64,000 nucleotides of DNA from Hofstenia miamia (lineage: Eukaryota; Xenacoelomorpha; Acoela). The DNA is taken from contig SCFE01000003.1 of the NCBI GenBank assembly GCA_004352715.1, forward strand, positions 5,145,128 to 5,209,127, in the 5' to 3' direction. Position 1 is the first letter of the stretch. Every line of letters starts with the position of its first letter. Of this stretch, positions 22,901-34,669 are shown piece after piece. The notes beneath the pieces are model-generated. The model ran no database searches and was not told where the DNA came from. It worked only from the letters and a program-made list of their open reading frames with translations. The translations under genes were made by a program, and so were the position numbers.

Positions 22901-23340
22901 TCAAATATAATATTGCAAAATTCAAGAATTTATTGAGTGTAATGTTTTTGAAATTTGAGACTACAATCTAAAGTGTCTAAACTGTCCCACTTGTAAATGC
23001 CACAGAATTTTTAGCTTTAAAAAAAGTTGAGAACCTCAGACTTTGCTGGATATCTATGTGCATATAAATTTCTTGTTGCATCTTAATGAAAAGTCAGATT
23101 CAATACATAATAGTCTTTATTTAGACAGGATTCACATATGTTTTGTGCATCTCACCAAACAAAGTCATTTGGTTTCTGCACTGCACGTATATTTCTCCCA
23201 TTGTGCAGGAAGACTTGTCTACTGGGGCTGCTTACGTGGCGCAAATGCTTGTGGCTCTTAACTCTTGCATCAATCCCCTGATATATACTTTCACAATTCA
23301 CACTTTTAGAAAGGAATTACTAAGACTGGTCTGCTTCTAA
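15231..23340 (+). CDS. Class A (rhodopsin-like) G-protein-coupled receptor A, six exons
   Basis: Seven-transmembrane receptor of the plasma membrane; ligand unknown. Exons: 15231-15232 (AT of the start codon), 15706-15840, 16562-16792, 22312-22451, 22521-22726 and 23125-23340. All junctions are GT/AG with matching phases (2,2,2,1,0), giving 309 residues. Class A landmarks are an N-glycosylation site NVT, GIPGN in TM1, the TM2 aspartate in 'SLSLVDF', a TM3 cysteine (LCQF) and an ECL2 cysteine (KCTY) for the disulfide, DRY at the end of TM3, a TM5 proline (LIPLG) and 'NSCINPLIY' in TM7. TM6 has 'CISPN' rather than the usual CWxP. The C-terminal tail is very short. The fourth intron-flanked interval (16793-22311) carries a Merlin-like transposase and an hAT-type element. 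A tandem paralogue lies at 42885-56676. The split start codon is inferred from both copies. Confidence 0.85.
15706..15840 (+). CDS. GPCR A exon 2: N-terminus and TM1
   Basis: Bounded by TTTAG|G and GG|GTTAGT. Encodes a short extracellular start with a possible glycosylation site (NVT) and 'DLPWYKN', then TM1 with the GN motif. Joined to AT at 15231-15232, the first base completes the start codon. Confidence 0.8.
16198..16229. repeat. (TA)n microsatellite
   Basis: Alternating TA tract in the second intron of GPCR A. Confidence 0.95.
16562..16792 (+). CDS. GPCR A exon 3: TM2, TM3 and start of DRY
   Basis: Bounded by TTTCAG|GATG and GATAG|GTAATT. Encodes ICL1 (basic, KQKLRKD), TM2 with its aspartate, ECL1 and TM3 with the disulfide cysteine, ending in the first two bases of the DRY arginine codon. 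Its phases are 2 and 2, so skipping it would keep the frame. Confidence 0.85.
16900..16976. repeat. Long (TA)n microsatellite
   Basis: About 76 bp of uninterrupted TA in the large intron of GPCR A. Confidence 0.97.
17562..17748. mobile_element. Short hAT-type non-autonomous element
   Basis: Left end CAGTGTTTATCAAAC and right end, read inward, CAGGGTTCTCAAACCAC form an imperfect inverted repeat of the CAG-type used by hAT elements. The element is 187 bp. The flanking 8-mers match at only four positions, so it is either old or the ends are slightly misplaced. Confidence 0.5.
18296..18976 (-). pseudogene. Merlin/ISXO2-like transposase, C-terminally truncated
   Basis: The 226-residue ORF starts at an ATG (second ATG two codons later). 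Residues about 40-75 form a zinc ribbon ('CNRCRRDM' then 'WRCRRCKKKK') followed by 'RSGSFFE', as in the IS1016/ISXO2 transposase group to which Merlin belongs. The DDE-type core shows two catalytic aspartates: 'VQIDESVFRKQKYNRGR' and 'IHSDGWSAYANL'. Family members continue for some 60-100 residues to a third acidic residue, but here the frame stops at 'QKIHII', and downstream frames show no continuation. It is therefore probably inactive as a nuclease. It lies antisense within the large intron of GPCR A. Terminal inverted repeats were not located. Confidence 0.85.
19350..19620. repeat. GC-richer block of unknown nature
   Basis: A roughly 250-bp island of higher G+C inside the GPCR A intron. 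It contains a perfect short hairpin, CAGCCG-TAGGCCA-CGGCTG (about 19369-19387), and an imperfect inverted pair, ACCGTGATCCG (left) and CAGATCACGGCT (right), which suggests a small inverted-repeat or SINE-like element. The 75-residue ORF at 19354 has no recognisable domain. Confidence 0.35.
22312..22451 (+). CDS. GPCR A exon 4: DRY end, ICL2 and TM4
   Basis: Bounded by CTTTAG|G and GGAAG|GTAATA. Completes the DRY arginine, then encodes 'YFAICRSALHRKF', a basic ICL2 and TM4. Paralogue B differs at 6 of 46 residues here. Confidence 0.85.
22521..22726 (+). CDS. GPCR A exon 5: ECL2, TM5 and ICL3
   Basis: Bounded by ACTTAG|AT and AATT|GTAAGA. Encodes the ECL2 cysteine (GKCTY), TM5 with its conserved proline and tyrosine, and a short lysine-rich ICL3. 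B differs at only 5 of 69 residues. Confidence 0.85.
23125..23340 (+). CDS. GPCR A exon 6: TM6, TM7 and C-terminus
   Basis: Follows TTTAG; begins 'TGFTYVLCISPN' (TM6), includes 'NSCINPLIY' (TM7) and the helix-8-like 'HTFRKELLRL', and ends in TAA at 23338-23340. The first ~60 bp of 3' flank are also conserved with B. Confidence 0.88.
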   Translation, partial: TGFTYVLCISPNKVIWFLHCTYISPIVQEDLSTGAAYVAQMLVALNSCINPLIYTFTIHTFRKELLRLVCF

Positions 23341-26300
23341 GCAGAAGTGTGATTCCTTAACAACTTCAGTTTTAATGTATTTCGCATATATTCCCTATAA
23401 TGAATTATTATTTTTTGGCAGTAAGTGCTTACATGAATCTACACCCAAAACAGCATTCTTTGAAATCGTAAGAAATATGACAAGTTCTTAAATATTTCTT
23501 CCAGAAGCTGATTTAAAATATTTTTACGAGGCTCAAGTTAAAGCATAAGCCTAAATGTAAATTGTGTTCTTAATAATTTCTGTACTTTGATTTTCGATTG
23601 GAAAATTTTAACAATGTTTTCTTATTTTAGAGGAGGCCAAGTTAAAATCATAAAGTATGTACTAAATGATTTTACATTTAATCCCTGATTGAATCATTTT
23701 AATAATTTATTTTTGATTTAATAGAGGGCCTATGTAAAATTTAGTGCTAAGTATATAATTGTGTACAAAAAATTTCTGTATGTAAACTTACATTTCAGAA
23801 TTTAATCCATTTTCATTATTTTAATTTGAATTCATATGGGTAACTTTATACTCATGTATGCAAAGGAAGAAAATTATACTCATTATAGGACTCATTAGCG
23901 TCAAAACATGAGGGACTAGGGGACTTAAGACTCCCCTGTTTTTTGAAAACTAAAATTTTTGCATGTGATGTTATCAAGATTTTATCTGTTTTTTAAAAAG
24001 TTACCGTCGATTTAGTATATTATGTAGCAACATGCTACGAAATTTTTATTATAATTACTCTACCTTTAAAAAAATCCTCCCGATTAATACGTTAGTAATT
24101 CACAAATAAGATCTTAGAACAATAATTTGCTGATGTTTCCTATATCGATGCTCAACAATAAATACAATAACCTCAATATTTATTTTTATTAACAAGTAAA
24201 AACTATTTGCAAACTGAAATTTTACTGAAATTTTAAAGTATTTCAGCAAAGCCAGAAAAGAGCAGTAAATCTTAAAAATGTCTTACCGACGTAATTTAAA
24301 TTTTGCAGAACAATACATTTTTCACAATCACATCAAGCAAATGTATTACATTCTTTCAAATTTGAAGGAGGTAGCAATTCAGTTTTCTTCTGAAGCCCTT
24401 AAGGATAAGTCGTTAAGTGAAAAGCAAAAACTTCAATCTTGAATAATAACCAAAGTTGAACCAAAAATATTTCAGCATGAACTGATTTTTAAGTTTTCTT
24501 GAATTGGGTAATATTTTTACTCATGATCACTGTTGCAGAAGTCTATAGTTCTTTTTTCAAAGCAATTTCTGAAAATATTTATTTTTTTGACCTTGTCAAA
24601 ACGTAAAAAAGGGCTTGAAAATTTAGCATAATGCTACAAGCAGAAATTTTTGCGATATTACACGTTAAAAACTGCTTCTTTGCAAGAAATCATTTTTCAT
24701 GAAAAATATGATTGGGTACAGAAGAAAACCATTTCTTGTTTAGATTTATGAGAACATATTTTTGTATTGTTAAATTGAAGTTTAAACTGGGTATACATGG
24801 AGCTTGAACAACAAACTATGTTTAAAAAAAACATTAAATATGTAAATTGTGCTAGCTTAGCTATTTTTCAAGAAGCCACTTAGTGATTATCCCTAAGGAT
24901 CTTGTGAGCATTTTAAATGAACAAGCCGTTTTTCCCAAATTTTCAAACGTTTTGTTCCAAATTTGCAAATCGGTGGTGAGTGTGCACCCATGAAATGGTG
25001 AAAATTTGTACAAAATGCATTCACCTGAGGTGTTTGAAAGCACAAATTATTTTATGATAAAAATTCAGTTTTCTTAAAATTCATAAAATTTATTCCCCAT
25101 AATTAAGTCTCAGATAGTCATGAATATTTAATGCCATTTATTTAAACAGTTAGACTGTTCAAACCCAATTAATGATTACCCTACCAAAGTCAGTGATCAT
25201 GGCACCTAAAATGGCTCTGGCAGAGCATACTTTCAAAACGCAAAGGAATGATAAGGCACTAATAATATATTGTGTTGCTTTTCAGATTTTAAAAAAATTC
25301 TGGGTCATTTAACCTAAAAACCTGGTATCCTTTTACATATTTTCAAAGAAATTTCTCCGAGCCTATAAGAAATTTAGAAATCATGAGCCATGGACATCTT
25401 TGGTGAATGTGCATAAACGTAATATCAAAAACTTATACTAAGTCATATTCCTGTGGCTGAAGAATTTGAATAGATTGACCATTTATCATTGAACATTTCG
25501 ATTTTTTAAAAAAGCCTTAAATACACTTCGCACCCAACATTCAGATAAATCTAATGTTTAAAGCACATGGGAAGAACGCCGAACTTCAACTTTAACTGTT
25601 TTCTTAGGTGTGTAGATAGGCTCTCCCAAACCAGTTGAGTCAGAGTTATTGACGCCAAGGGCATCAGGATAAAAGAAATTGAGCAAAGTCACGCCATAAC
25701 GAGATCATGATCTAAATATGGGATGCTCCCTATCCTGGTGTGAACTCGTGAATTATGAGCGCTTAAATTTTTTTAAGAAATTATAAAAATTCTGAAATAT
25801 TAAAGATAAACATTTTTTTGAACTTTAGGCCCTTTGATTTTTAGGGGTTTGAAGCAACTTATTACTGGAGGGCTGTTCTGACAAGTTTTGAGCGACGTGT
25901 ATTAAGTGTAAAGTTTTCTCTTTGTGTACAGAACACAATTCCAAATTGTTTTAAGTAACTAAGTAACTCAATCCCTTTGTCTCATTTGTGTACAAAATTT
26001 GATAAAAATGGCTATGAGATTTTTAAATATTATCATAATGTGTGAAACAATGCATATTGAACAATAATTTTCTAAAGAAAAAGTATTATATGAAATTTCA
26101 CACCTTAGGATTGAAAGAGTTAGGAAGCGGCTTTCGCACCCCACCCCTCTGCAGTTCTCAAATTTCTCTAGTAGATCAAAATTGAATAAAATATATATTT
26201 CTTAATCTAATTAAAGTTAATTTGGGAAAAAAAGTTGACTAATATGAATGTTTTATATCTCAGCAAGCCTTGAAGTTTTACGCAATACGTTTATGTATTT

Positions 26301-27148
26301 AGGCATAAGAACTATACATTTTTGTCAAACAAAACATAACACCCATTCTTCTTAATAGGAGATTATTTGTAACAATTTATATGTAATTTCTAAACTCTCA
26401 TTATTTTTCAAACTTTGTTTCATTCAAACTGCTACTTTCTTTAAAAGTTCACCTGATTAAGACTTTCAAATTTCCTTTGCAGCAGAGATAGCAATTCTAT
26501 TTTCTCATAAGCCTTTAGTTCAATTGCAACTAGACTTTTCACTATTGAATCAAAAGTGAAAGGTTATTATTATTCTTTACGCTAAGAAAGCAAGCTATCA
26601 GTAAGAACTACAGTCTGTGAATTGTACATAGCGGAAGTCAATATGAAAAATTTAATACATCAGAAAAGATATCAATATATCTCAGTAACATAGAAATCTA
26701 CAAAACCCTAAGTTTGCTTTTAATGAAATTATATATTAGGGGTGTGACGAATTTAATTTTTTTTAAAGTTTTATATCAGCATTTGATTTTAGTTTGAGGT
26801 TTTGAACATATACTTCAAAAAAATGATAGTTGTGATTTTATTAAGAAAAACATCACGTTTTCTTTACAAAACTCATTTGCAGTATTAATATACTTTATAA
26901 TTTTACATTCAATACATATGCGTTGTTTTTGTATGCATAGAGACTTGTTAACTGTTAATTGTTTTCTAATTTTTACCAAATACATTCAGGCTTGTTCATG
27001 GGGCAGAATTTTGATCCCCACTCCTCACCCCATGAAAATTTCCGTGGGAATCCATATGGGGCCCCACGGATCCCCACGACACCAAAATGCAAATATATGT
27101 GAAAATATTTACTAACTATTTCTTTACCGTTTTTGCTAAATTTATGTA

Positions 27149-27182
<34 letters not shown>

Positions 27183-28000
27183 CGTGAACTAACAATAAAC
27201 TATAAACAAAGTAAAATTGGGCATTTCACATTTGAGAACTGCATAACTACAGTAACTCAAATATAATGATGTGAAAATGGCGAGTAACAAGTTATTAATA
27301 CCTGAAATCAAAAAAATACTTCAAAGTATAAATTTTTCATTTTTTGGAAAAGATGCGCTTGGGGCAGGTTGGAATGCATTCCAAATAATTCCATTGAATG
27401 ACATTTAGCCAAAATTCACACTGACGAAAGGGTCAAATCTGTTGAGTGATTCTTGGAAATAATTTTGTGGAAAATACAGTTGTGGTTCAAATTTAACAGC
27501 GATCAGTTTATTAAAAGCTCGAGTTACCAACAGAAAATGAGTTACCTAAAACAAAAATGAATGCACTTATATTCTCGATTTATATCTTTAATCCTTATCC
27601 TTCATCAAGTATCCCTTCATTATGACTTACTTTGGTCGTCTCGATATAGAATTGCACAACCCATGTAAGCGAATGCGTTAGTTTCTTTAAAAGTACTTTA
27701 TGCATTAAATCGCATCATTAAAGTAATTGCAAGCCCTAAATTTTTTTAAATGTGCTTTACAGACGTGCGTTCTAAGTTAATAACGCAATGTTTTAAGATA
27801 TAAAATTACTATTTTCTAATGAGAAACTTATAATATAACATGATATTATTGTAAAAAATTCATTGTTCTATTATTTAAATGCAATGTTACTATTAAATTT
27901 TAAAATTTTCATATTGAAATTCAAATTAGTTTCCATTTTGCGATGTTCAAAAAAAATGCTTTGCTAAACATTAACGCTGCTTAAAACGCTGCTGTTAAGT
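23341..28000. other. 3' flank of GPCR A, no further gene
   Basis: The first several hundred bases align with 56677 onward, so they belong to the duplicated unit. The rest is AT-rich without coding signal. A GC-rich patch at 26985-27085 has repeated GGGGATC/GATCCCC words and resembles a transposon end; an (AT)n tract lies at about 27157-27182. Confidence 0.5.
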
Positions 28001-28059
28001 CTTTGCAAGAGCGTATAGTTCCTACAAAGTGCTTGTATATTTACCGTTTCAGTTATTCA

Positions 28060-29164
28060 CGCACTAGTTAACATGGGAAGCTTCGAATGAAGGAATTCTC
28101 AGTAGTGTTCCAGACGTCAAGAATTCGTTCTCAAAATTCGGAAATATTTTGGATTTCATGCTGTTTTTTAGGACTAAGTCTTCTCTTCCAACAAAAGTTT
28201 TCATCAGGCGATTGGGCAGGCCACTGCATTGCGATGACACTGAGAAAATTTAGGCTTTCCCTCATAAGTCCTTTTCAATGGCAGGGGCATTGTATTGCAG
28301 AATTTTTTGCACATATGCAAGGTCTAGTCGTTGAAGTAAGTTACGAAGGTACTCACGCAAGAAGCTCGAGTACTTAATCACAATAAGAGTGCCTTTGATA
28401 GGAACGAGAACTCTGACGCTGGAATACGTGATTGCACCCCAAACAATAATTGAGAGCTTTTTCTTCAGTTACTTCCAACAATGGGTAAATTTGGGCAAAT
28501 TCTGATTTCAATTTATTGCCTTACCCCCACCATGCATTCATCCGTAAGAATCGAGTGTTTCCATAACTATAGCTGTGCTACTATATGACATTCGCCGATA
28601 CTTTTCTACGCTTCCGGTTAAGGGAATTCAAGATTTTCAATTTTTTCGGCAATCATTATACCATTGTTTTTGTTTCGTGCATTCGTCATTTCAGTGTCGC
28701 CAGAATTGAATTTACTCAAATGGCTTTTACAAGATTTCTACAATGTCTTTTCAGTAGTTAAATCAACCAATATTTCTCTTGTACGCTCCACTTTTCAACA
28801 GGAAGCATGCTTTGGTTACTCTGAACCACCCTTTGGACGATGTAAGTACTGCAGTTCATAATTGAAGCAACTTCCTTCAAAGGAAGTTTGTTTTCCACAA
28901 AACATAAAACTAAATTCTTATGATCAAAGTGGAACTTTACTTTCTTATAGACACATTAACAATATATTGACTGTTCACTAAATTTAAGTCATGAATCAAA
29001 CGTAAAATGCTGTTTTTAACAATTTTTGTTTCTTCGGTTATAAATATCGCCAGAAATTCTGTAAATTATAATTGCTTTTTGCAAATTTAATGCATTAATT
29101 CTCATTAACCACTGATAAGTTTGAACAATGACTCTATAGTTGCGTCACTTTTGAACCACCCTGA
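28060..29164 (-). pseudogene. Tc1/mariner-like transposon remnant
   Basis: On the minus strand, scattered frames give transposase motifs in order. A helix-turn-helix-like start 'MLPVEKWSVQEKYW' lies near 28810, 'TDEC' (first catalytic aspartate region) near 28545, 'VWGAITYSSVRVLVPIKGTL' near 28440, and 'AMQWPAQSPDEN' near 28220, the family's WPxxSPDLN motif. The frames are broken by several stops and shifts. GCGTCACTTTTGAACCACC followed by CTGA at 29142-29164 resembles a mariner-type terminal repeat (CAGGGTGGTTCAAAAGTG on the other strand); the opposite terminus was not found. The element is inactive. Confidence 0.7.
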
Positions 29165-29769
29165 ACATTTTTTAATGATTCATAACCTCAAATGTAAAGC
29201 TTAAAGATGTGCATAAATTTGGAGTATCAAGCAAGAACTTCATCTTGTTAGGCATATGAAGATGAGCTGGGAATGAAAATTTGTTCATGATTATCTACAA
29301 TTAGGATTCAATTTACGATAAATCTGAACAATTTCAAATTATATTTCTTATTATATATATGTTAATTAAGATGCTTTTATTTAAACAAAAACTTACCTTA
29401 CAAATATATTAGACTGCATTAATATAAGTTTAATCATTGTTTGATATAATGGGTGCAAAGATCATCAATATTATAATTTGCTTTAAAATGTCTTTTAAAT
29501 TGCGATTTACATTTTTTGGTGCACTAAGAAAATTAATAGAGGTTTTCCAATGAATGATACTTGCTAGTGGAACCACTCGATGGAAAAATTATTGAAAAAA
29601 AAGTATACAAAAATATGGATTTTAAAATCAAATTTATTGTTTAAGAGCTTATTAAGAAAAGATGAAAAAGTTGAAGTTTAAAGGAGTTCTTATGATAGAC
29701 ATACAAGACTTGTTAAATGGGAGCTATTACAGTACATGTAAGTAGTTTAAATTTATCAAAGTTAAATTC

Positions 29770-30215
29770 CATTTTGTTTTCTTTTGCCCACAACAAAAAC
29801 AGGTTCCGATCTGAATTGTAAATCAGTGCAGTGTTTAACTATTAGCTTTGTATCATCAGTAAATAGAAGCAGCATTGCATCAATACATTGATCCCAATTC
29901 AGATTTCGTGTTGTTTATAATAACCTGTTGAGTTCTATTTAATAGGTATGATGCCATTAAATTTAAAAAATTATGTGGAACATTCAATCTGCTCAGCTTA
30001 TCTAAAAGGGGTCCACATGGAACTTTATCGAAAGCTTTACTAAAGTCATATTATACATGAAATATTTCCATCAAAATCAGAGTACAATCGATCCATTAAA
30101 ATAAGAAGTTGTGTTACTGTTGAGCTTTTTCTAGCAAATCCAAATTGAGAATGCGTTAGTCTTTAATTATGGGAAAAAGTGCATCGAATATAATACGTTC
30201 AAATAGTAATGATAT
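29770..30215 (-). pseudogene. LINE reverse transcriptase fragment
   Basis: Minus-strand reading across a few frameshifts gives the ordered motifs of a non-LTR retrotransposon RT. 'LFERIIF' is followed by 'QFGFARKSSTVTQLLILMDR', then 'DFSKAFDKVPCGPLLDKL' and 'SYLLNRTQQVIINNTKS'. These are the QxGFRxxxST, DFSKAFDxVxH and SYLxxRxQ signatures of CR1/L2/jockey-type LINEs. The YADD box is not visible. It is an old, non-functional fragment. Confidence 0.8.
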
Positions 30216-30368
30216 TTTACATAAAATGCTAATATGACTATAATTTCTACACCTTTTATATGTTTGGATTAAGGCATTAACATTTTTTAAAAATTTTTAT
30301 TATTATTTTCACTTATCATATCAAAAACTGCATGATAATTTTAGATTTCAAAATATTCCAAACCTTCA

Positions 30369-30490
30369 TATATATATATATATATAGACACATATATTTC
30401 TAAGTGATTATGCTGAGTTTCTCAATATTTTATTCTAGATAAACGCTATGAAGGCGATAGATATGCTTTGTTTATTTTAAACATCATCAG
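30369..30490 (-). mobile_element. Second Penelope-like tail with decayed hammerhead-like motif
   Basis: On the minus strand CTGATGA (30484-30490) is followed by a hairpin GTTTA-AAA-TAAAC and then AAAGC where the intact motif would have GAAAC. An (AT)n tract follows at about 30369-30387. The order matches the motif at 13107-13255. Confidence 0.4.
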
Positions 30491-30542
30491 TATACAAATA
30501 TATGGGAAAAAAACTATATATGTTTACATTAGACTACACTTT

Positions 30543-30736
30543 ATATCTTTAATTTAACATTGCCAGCTCTTTATTAACTTCAATAATATCATGCTTAGTT
30601 GCTTACTTAAAAGTTGATCTTTGTTTGATTGTGCTTCTCCTATTTTATAATGTTGTAATCTTAGTCCAATACAAAAATTTTCTTCTTTTGGTGGATGTTT
30701 GTCCATAAAAATTTCGGATTCTAGGCACCCATTCAT
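30543..30736 (-). pseudogene. C-terminal remnant of a Penelope-like ORF
   Basis: The open frame from 'MNGCLESEIFMDKH' through 'IGEAQSNKDQLLSK' continues, after a one-base shift, as 'HDIIEVNKELAMLN' and a stop. Less than 60 bp downstream (minus sense) is the hammerhead-like tail, and the segment lies between two (AT)n tracts (about 30370 and 30745). Position suggests the C-terminus of the Penelope-like protein, but no GIY-YIG residues can be named with confidence. Confidence 0.4.
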
Positions 30737-30879
30737 ATATAAATGTATATATATATATATATAACTCGTATAACGGAATTACCAACATTGTCAGAAAAAT
30801 ACCTGTAACAAAAATTCAATGTATGTTTGAGTGAAATTCTTCTTAACTTTCGAAGATATATACGCTTGCATTTGCTTTC

Positions 30880-31830
30880 GTTTGCACAACTCTATTATAA
30901 TTGATATAATTTAAGATAGATGCACGAAATTGAATATTATAATAATAATCTGTTTCTATAGTTTTGTTATTTTTTACAAAATTATTTGATGCAAAAATAT
31001 CAGTAAATATTTTAGTAACACTGCAGCAGCTGTGATTAAGAAAAAAGTTAGTGTTAATTATTTTTCAGTTTATAGTAGCAAGCAAATTCTTATGACCTAT
31101 TCAACTTAAAATTTATTATAATGATTCATTAATAAATATTTTGATTGGACTAGCACTTTTCTTATCCGTCTAGAACAGCACCAAGGTAAATTTCGGTCCT
31201 GGAAAGATTGATGTTTTTGTCAGAAGTGTGTCCGAAGTCGTCAAAAAAGTCAGGCACAGTAATTTTAAGTACGTCGACTATAGACTGCAAAGGCATTTGC
31301 GCACGAAATGTCTAAAAAATATAGGGGTATATACCATATTATATTATATTCTTTTCAGCATACTCATTTGCAGTGTTCATTATTTTGTATTTGTGTTAGG
31401 ATTTCCCTCAGTAACATTGAGTCGTGGTTGAACTTTTATCTAAATTCTGCACAATCTTTCTTTCTCAATGACCAAAAGTTGTTTGCATTGCATGCGTGTG
31501 TTTCTAGTTTTAATATTTTATAAAGATATAATTCTTCCTAATAAAATATAATTATGATTTCCATGGAAGGCTTGAAATGCCTACGGAGATAAGAGTCCAG
31601 TACGTGCTAAGTCACTTCTACATTAAAACATTATGATAGTTTCTTCTTTTGCGAGTCAAAAATTTTTAGAGCACTTAGCATTTTAGCTAAGGGTTTTTGA
31701 AGTTCACTTAACTATAACTGTTATTTTCAAATCATTTCAAAAGGAACATCATCTAAATATATATATTAATTGCAAAGACGATAGCGATCACAATCAAAAA
31801 TTGTTCTAAGACGGTTTGTTTACTTCTAAT

Positions 31831-31850
<20 letters not shown>
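30880..31850. repeat. Distal part of duplicated unit A
   Basis: Blocks at 30880-31060, about 31590-31760 and 31790-31830 match 59690-59850, 61660-61830 and 62110-62150 in the same order. One anchor is GTGCTAAGT(C/A)ACTTC, followed by TTAAAAC. This extends the GPCR duplication to here. No conserved gene was recognised in the block. An (AT)n tract lies at 31833-31860. Confidence 0.65.
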
Positions 31851-31866
<16 letters not shown>

Positions 31867-31885
31867 TCTCTATTTAATAGAATGT

Positions 31886-32320
31886 GTGACTAAACATAAG
31901 AATCACTTTCTCAACAATGTTTTGAACAGGAACAACAAATATATCAAATACCTGCCTCTTATTGAAAATACCAATGGAGGAATATTAACAAAGTCCAAGG
32001 ATATTACTAATGCATTCAATGATCAATTTCTTAAATCAGGCAAATATATGGGACTTTCAGTGCCATCTACTCTTAAAAATCCCAACTACATAATTCCCCA
32101 ACATTCTTTTTCATTCCCGATTTGTGATTTCTTACGAAGTTTTCAAGTTATAACTGTTAGTATTTCAAATGGATTTCCTGAAATACCGACAAGGTGCACT
32201 AAAGATATGCCAAATTACTGTATGTCAAATTATTAATCACTGCATAAGGCTGAATACCTTTCCATCAATTTTCAAATTAGCTTGTGTATTAGTTAGTGTT
32301 ACTCCCATAAAGATGTTGCA
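31886..32320 (+). pseudogene. LINE fragment (pre-RT and RT N-terminus)
   Basis: The frame at 31886-32236 contains 'KYIKYLPLIENTNGGILTKS' and 'DITNAFNDQF', the linker seen between endonuclease and RT in CR1/L2-type LINEs. After a frameshift, 'CQIINHCIRLNTFPSIFKLA' at about 32223-32290 matches the following RT motif (IINxSIxxGxFPxxxKxA). No catalytic motif remains. It begins directly after an (AT)n tract. Confidence 0.7.
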
Positions 32321-34634
32321 ATTATACTGATCTATTTCAATTATCTCCATTCGTAAATTCAAAAACAATGTTTTTCAACTGCTAAAATATTTTAATATGC
32401 ACAATTTATCAGTATCTTTATATATACCATTTATAAATTCAAACAGTAAAAGTAATGATTTAAATTGTAGAGGACGAACTCACTCAACTAATTATTATTA
32501 AAATTATGGCAGATTGTAGACAATAAGATAAAAACAATATCTAATTTCGAAAGACAGGCACATGCTGATTTGTTTGCATATTTTGATATAAATACTGAAT
32601 TAAATATTTAATTAGTTGATGCAGGGGTGGATCTAGAAATTTTTGATGGGGGTACTGAAAACTCGATTTTCCATAAAAATGTTCATTTTAGATTTTATTA
32701 AATATTGAATCCGCATACATTCTCTACATGTTATGATAACAATTTAAAAGTTCTTGCTGATGTTCTCATTCAGACTTTCTAATATTGTTATATAAAGTAT
32801 ATATATATATATATATATATATCTACTTCTGCACCGTACTAAAATTAAATTTTCTAGAATTATGCATTATTAATAAAACAGAATATGGAGCAGAGATATT
32901 ACAGTCTCAGTTAAGATTGAAAAGTTAGTCCCCGGTTTCGTACCGATACTACCTCATACTTTTATTTGCTCACAGTATCGCCACCTGTCAAGTGGCTCCG
33001 TTATGGAACAATTTCTTCAGGACTATTGAATATACCACCATCATTGCTTTGTGAAATCTGGAGAGAGAAGAAGACACTAATACATAAACTATTAATTTTA
33101 CTGGATTACTTGTATTTTGCATTGGCAGTTGGTCAATCTTTAGAATTAATTTTATATTTAAGATTTAGTAGTTAAAATTTCTAATTATTGAAGTATAAAA
33201 AAAGAGGCCGAGAAATGGGGATGTCCTAGCAGTAATTTTTAAACTTGTTATTCTTAGCAAATCGGTAATTTGAGAATTGAATGATCTTAGCTGATTATAA
33301 AAGTTCTATGTAGAAATAAAGTTGCATTTTTGTAGGTTTAGGTTCGAATCCACAATGTAAAACAAAACACTAAAATGAAAAAGATTATGAATCTCTAATA
33401 TTTCTAGGTTCTCATATAAAATTAGTAATTATTTTGTACAAAAAAATGAGAAAAATTAATGCAAAATAGTGTTTAAAAATTTCAGAAATTCTTAAAAATT
33501 TTTTCCAAAAATCCTAAAAGTTTAAACATATGCAAAAATCAATAATACTGCGAATAGATTTTGAACATCATTTTAAGTATGTGATATGTAGAATTTAACA
33601 TGTTGAAGAAAAAATTTGTTGTTGGGGAGGGACTTCAGAAGTCCCCTTTTCCTAAATCACCAGTTTTCAGAATCTGAATTAGAAAATTTGTAATTTTTTA
33701 AGATATATTGAATTTTATCATTCAGAATGCTAATGTACTTGTCCGTGTTCATCTTAGCAACAATGATTACTAAGGCAACCCACGCCATGGTGCTGGGATG
33801 ATGTTTAACTTCTTTTGATTTTGAGGTGTAGCAGTATTAAATCTTGATGATTCTATAAGGCTTCTAATAAATACCTTGGGTGTAAAGAAGATCTGAAATG
33901 TTATGTCATTAATGTACTTAGCAGCTTTAAATTGATTAAATTTACAGGTTTTGTAATTCATACAAAGGGCTACTTTCATCAAACATTTTGATTGAGTACA
34001 AATTATGTTGAATTCATCAAAAACAGGGATGTGGACAGTGCAAGCATCTGGGGGATTAAAATTGCTCATATGTAGGAATCTATGGTGCTCCTAGGATTTT
34101 AGTTTAACTCTCATAGGTGTTATTTTTGAAAAAAAGGGAGAAAGTTTTTTAAATTTCTCCTAAAAGGACCTATATTTGTTAAATAGAGTCTTATAGTTTT
34201 TTCGAGAAAGTGGGGAGATAAGCCCTCCCCTGTGGTCACATTCTTTAACAAAAAATTTTCATAATTCAATTTACTAAATGTGCACATATTTATGTATACT
34301 GTGGAAGCAGTTCTTTCATCTGCTTTTATAATTTGTTAATAGCAAAGCTTGGTGGATATTAGATGAAATATTTAATATTGGAATATGTTTGATATATTCT
34401 TAAGAGTGCATAAAAAATTGAAAAGTTTAAAAAATATTTGCCAAATTCATGCAAAGTTTTGTAAATTTTAAGGAAACTTGCAAGTTATTTGAAATATTTG
34501 CCAAATATTGTGCAAATAGTTGCCAAATCCTTGCATTGTTTTGCAAATGAAATGAAAAATTTGTCACTAAATTGGAATTTTCCAACTTTTCACTAAGGTT
34601 GAACAAATTAACCTCCGTTTTGCTCCCTCATACG
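32321..34634. other. Non-coding stretch between the duplicated units
   Basis: No gene supported. At 32635 a CAGGGGTGGATCTAGAAATT sequence looks like an hAT-type left end, but no matching right end was found. An (AT)n tract lies at about 32797-32821. Confidence 0.45.
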
Positions 34635-34669
34635 GGGAGTACTTCTGGACCTTGTCTTTCTGTCAACCA

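Noticed and set aside
26985-27085. Transposon end or structured RNA suggested by GGGGATC/GATCCCC words
   Set aside because: Only one GC-rich patch visible, with no second terminus or definable ends.
33300-33375. Possible tRNA gene (GGTTCGAATCC B-box-like sequence at about 33350)
   Set aside because: No cloverleaf or A box could be placed in the 70 bases upstream.
32635-34225. Possible hAT element starting CAGGGGTGGATC
   Set aside because: No matching right end or 8-bp duplication could be found.
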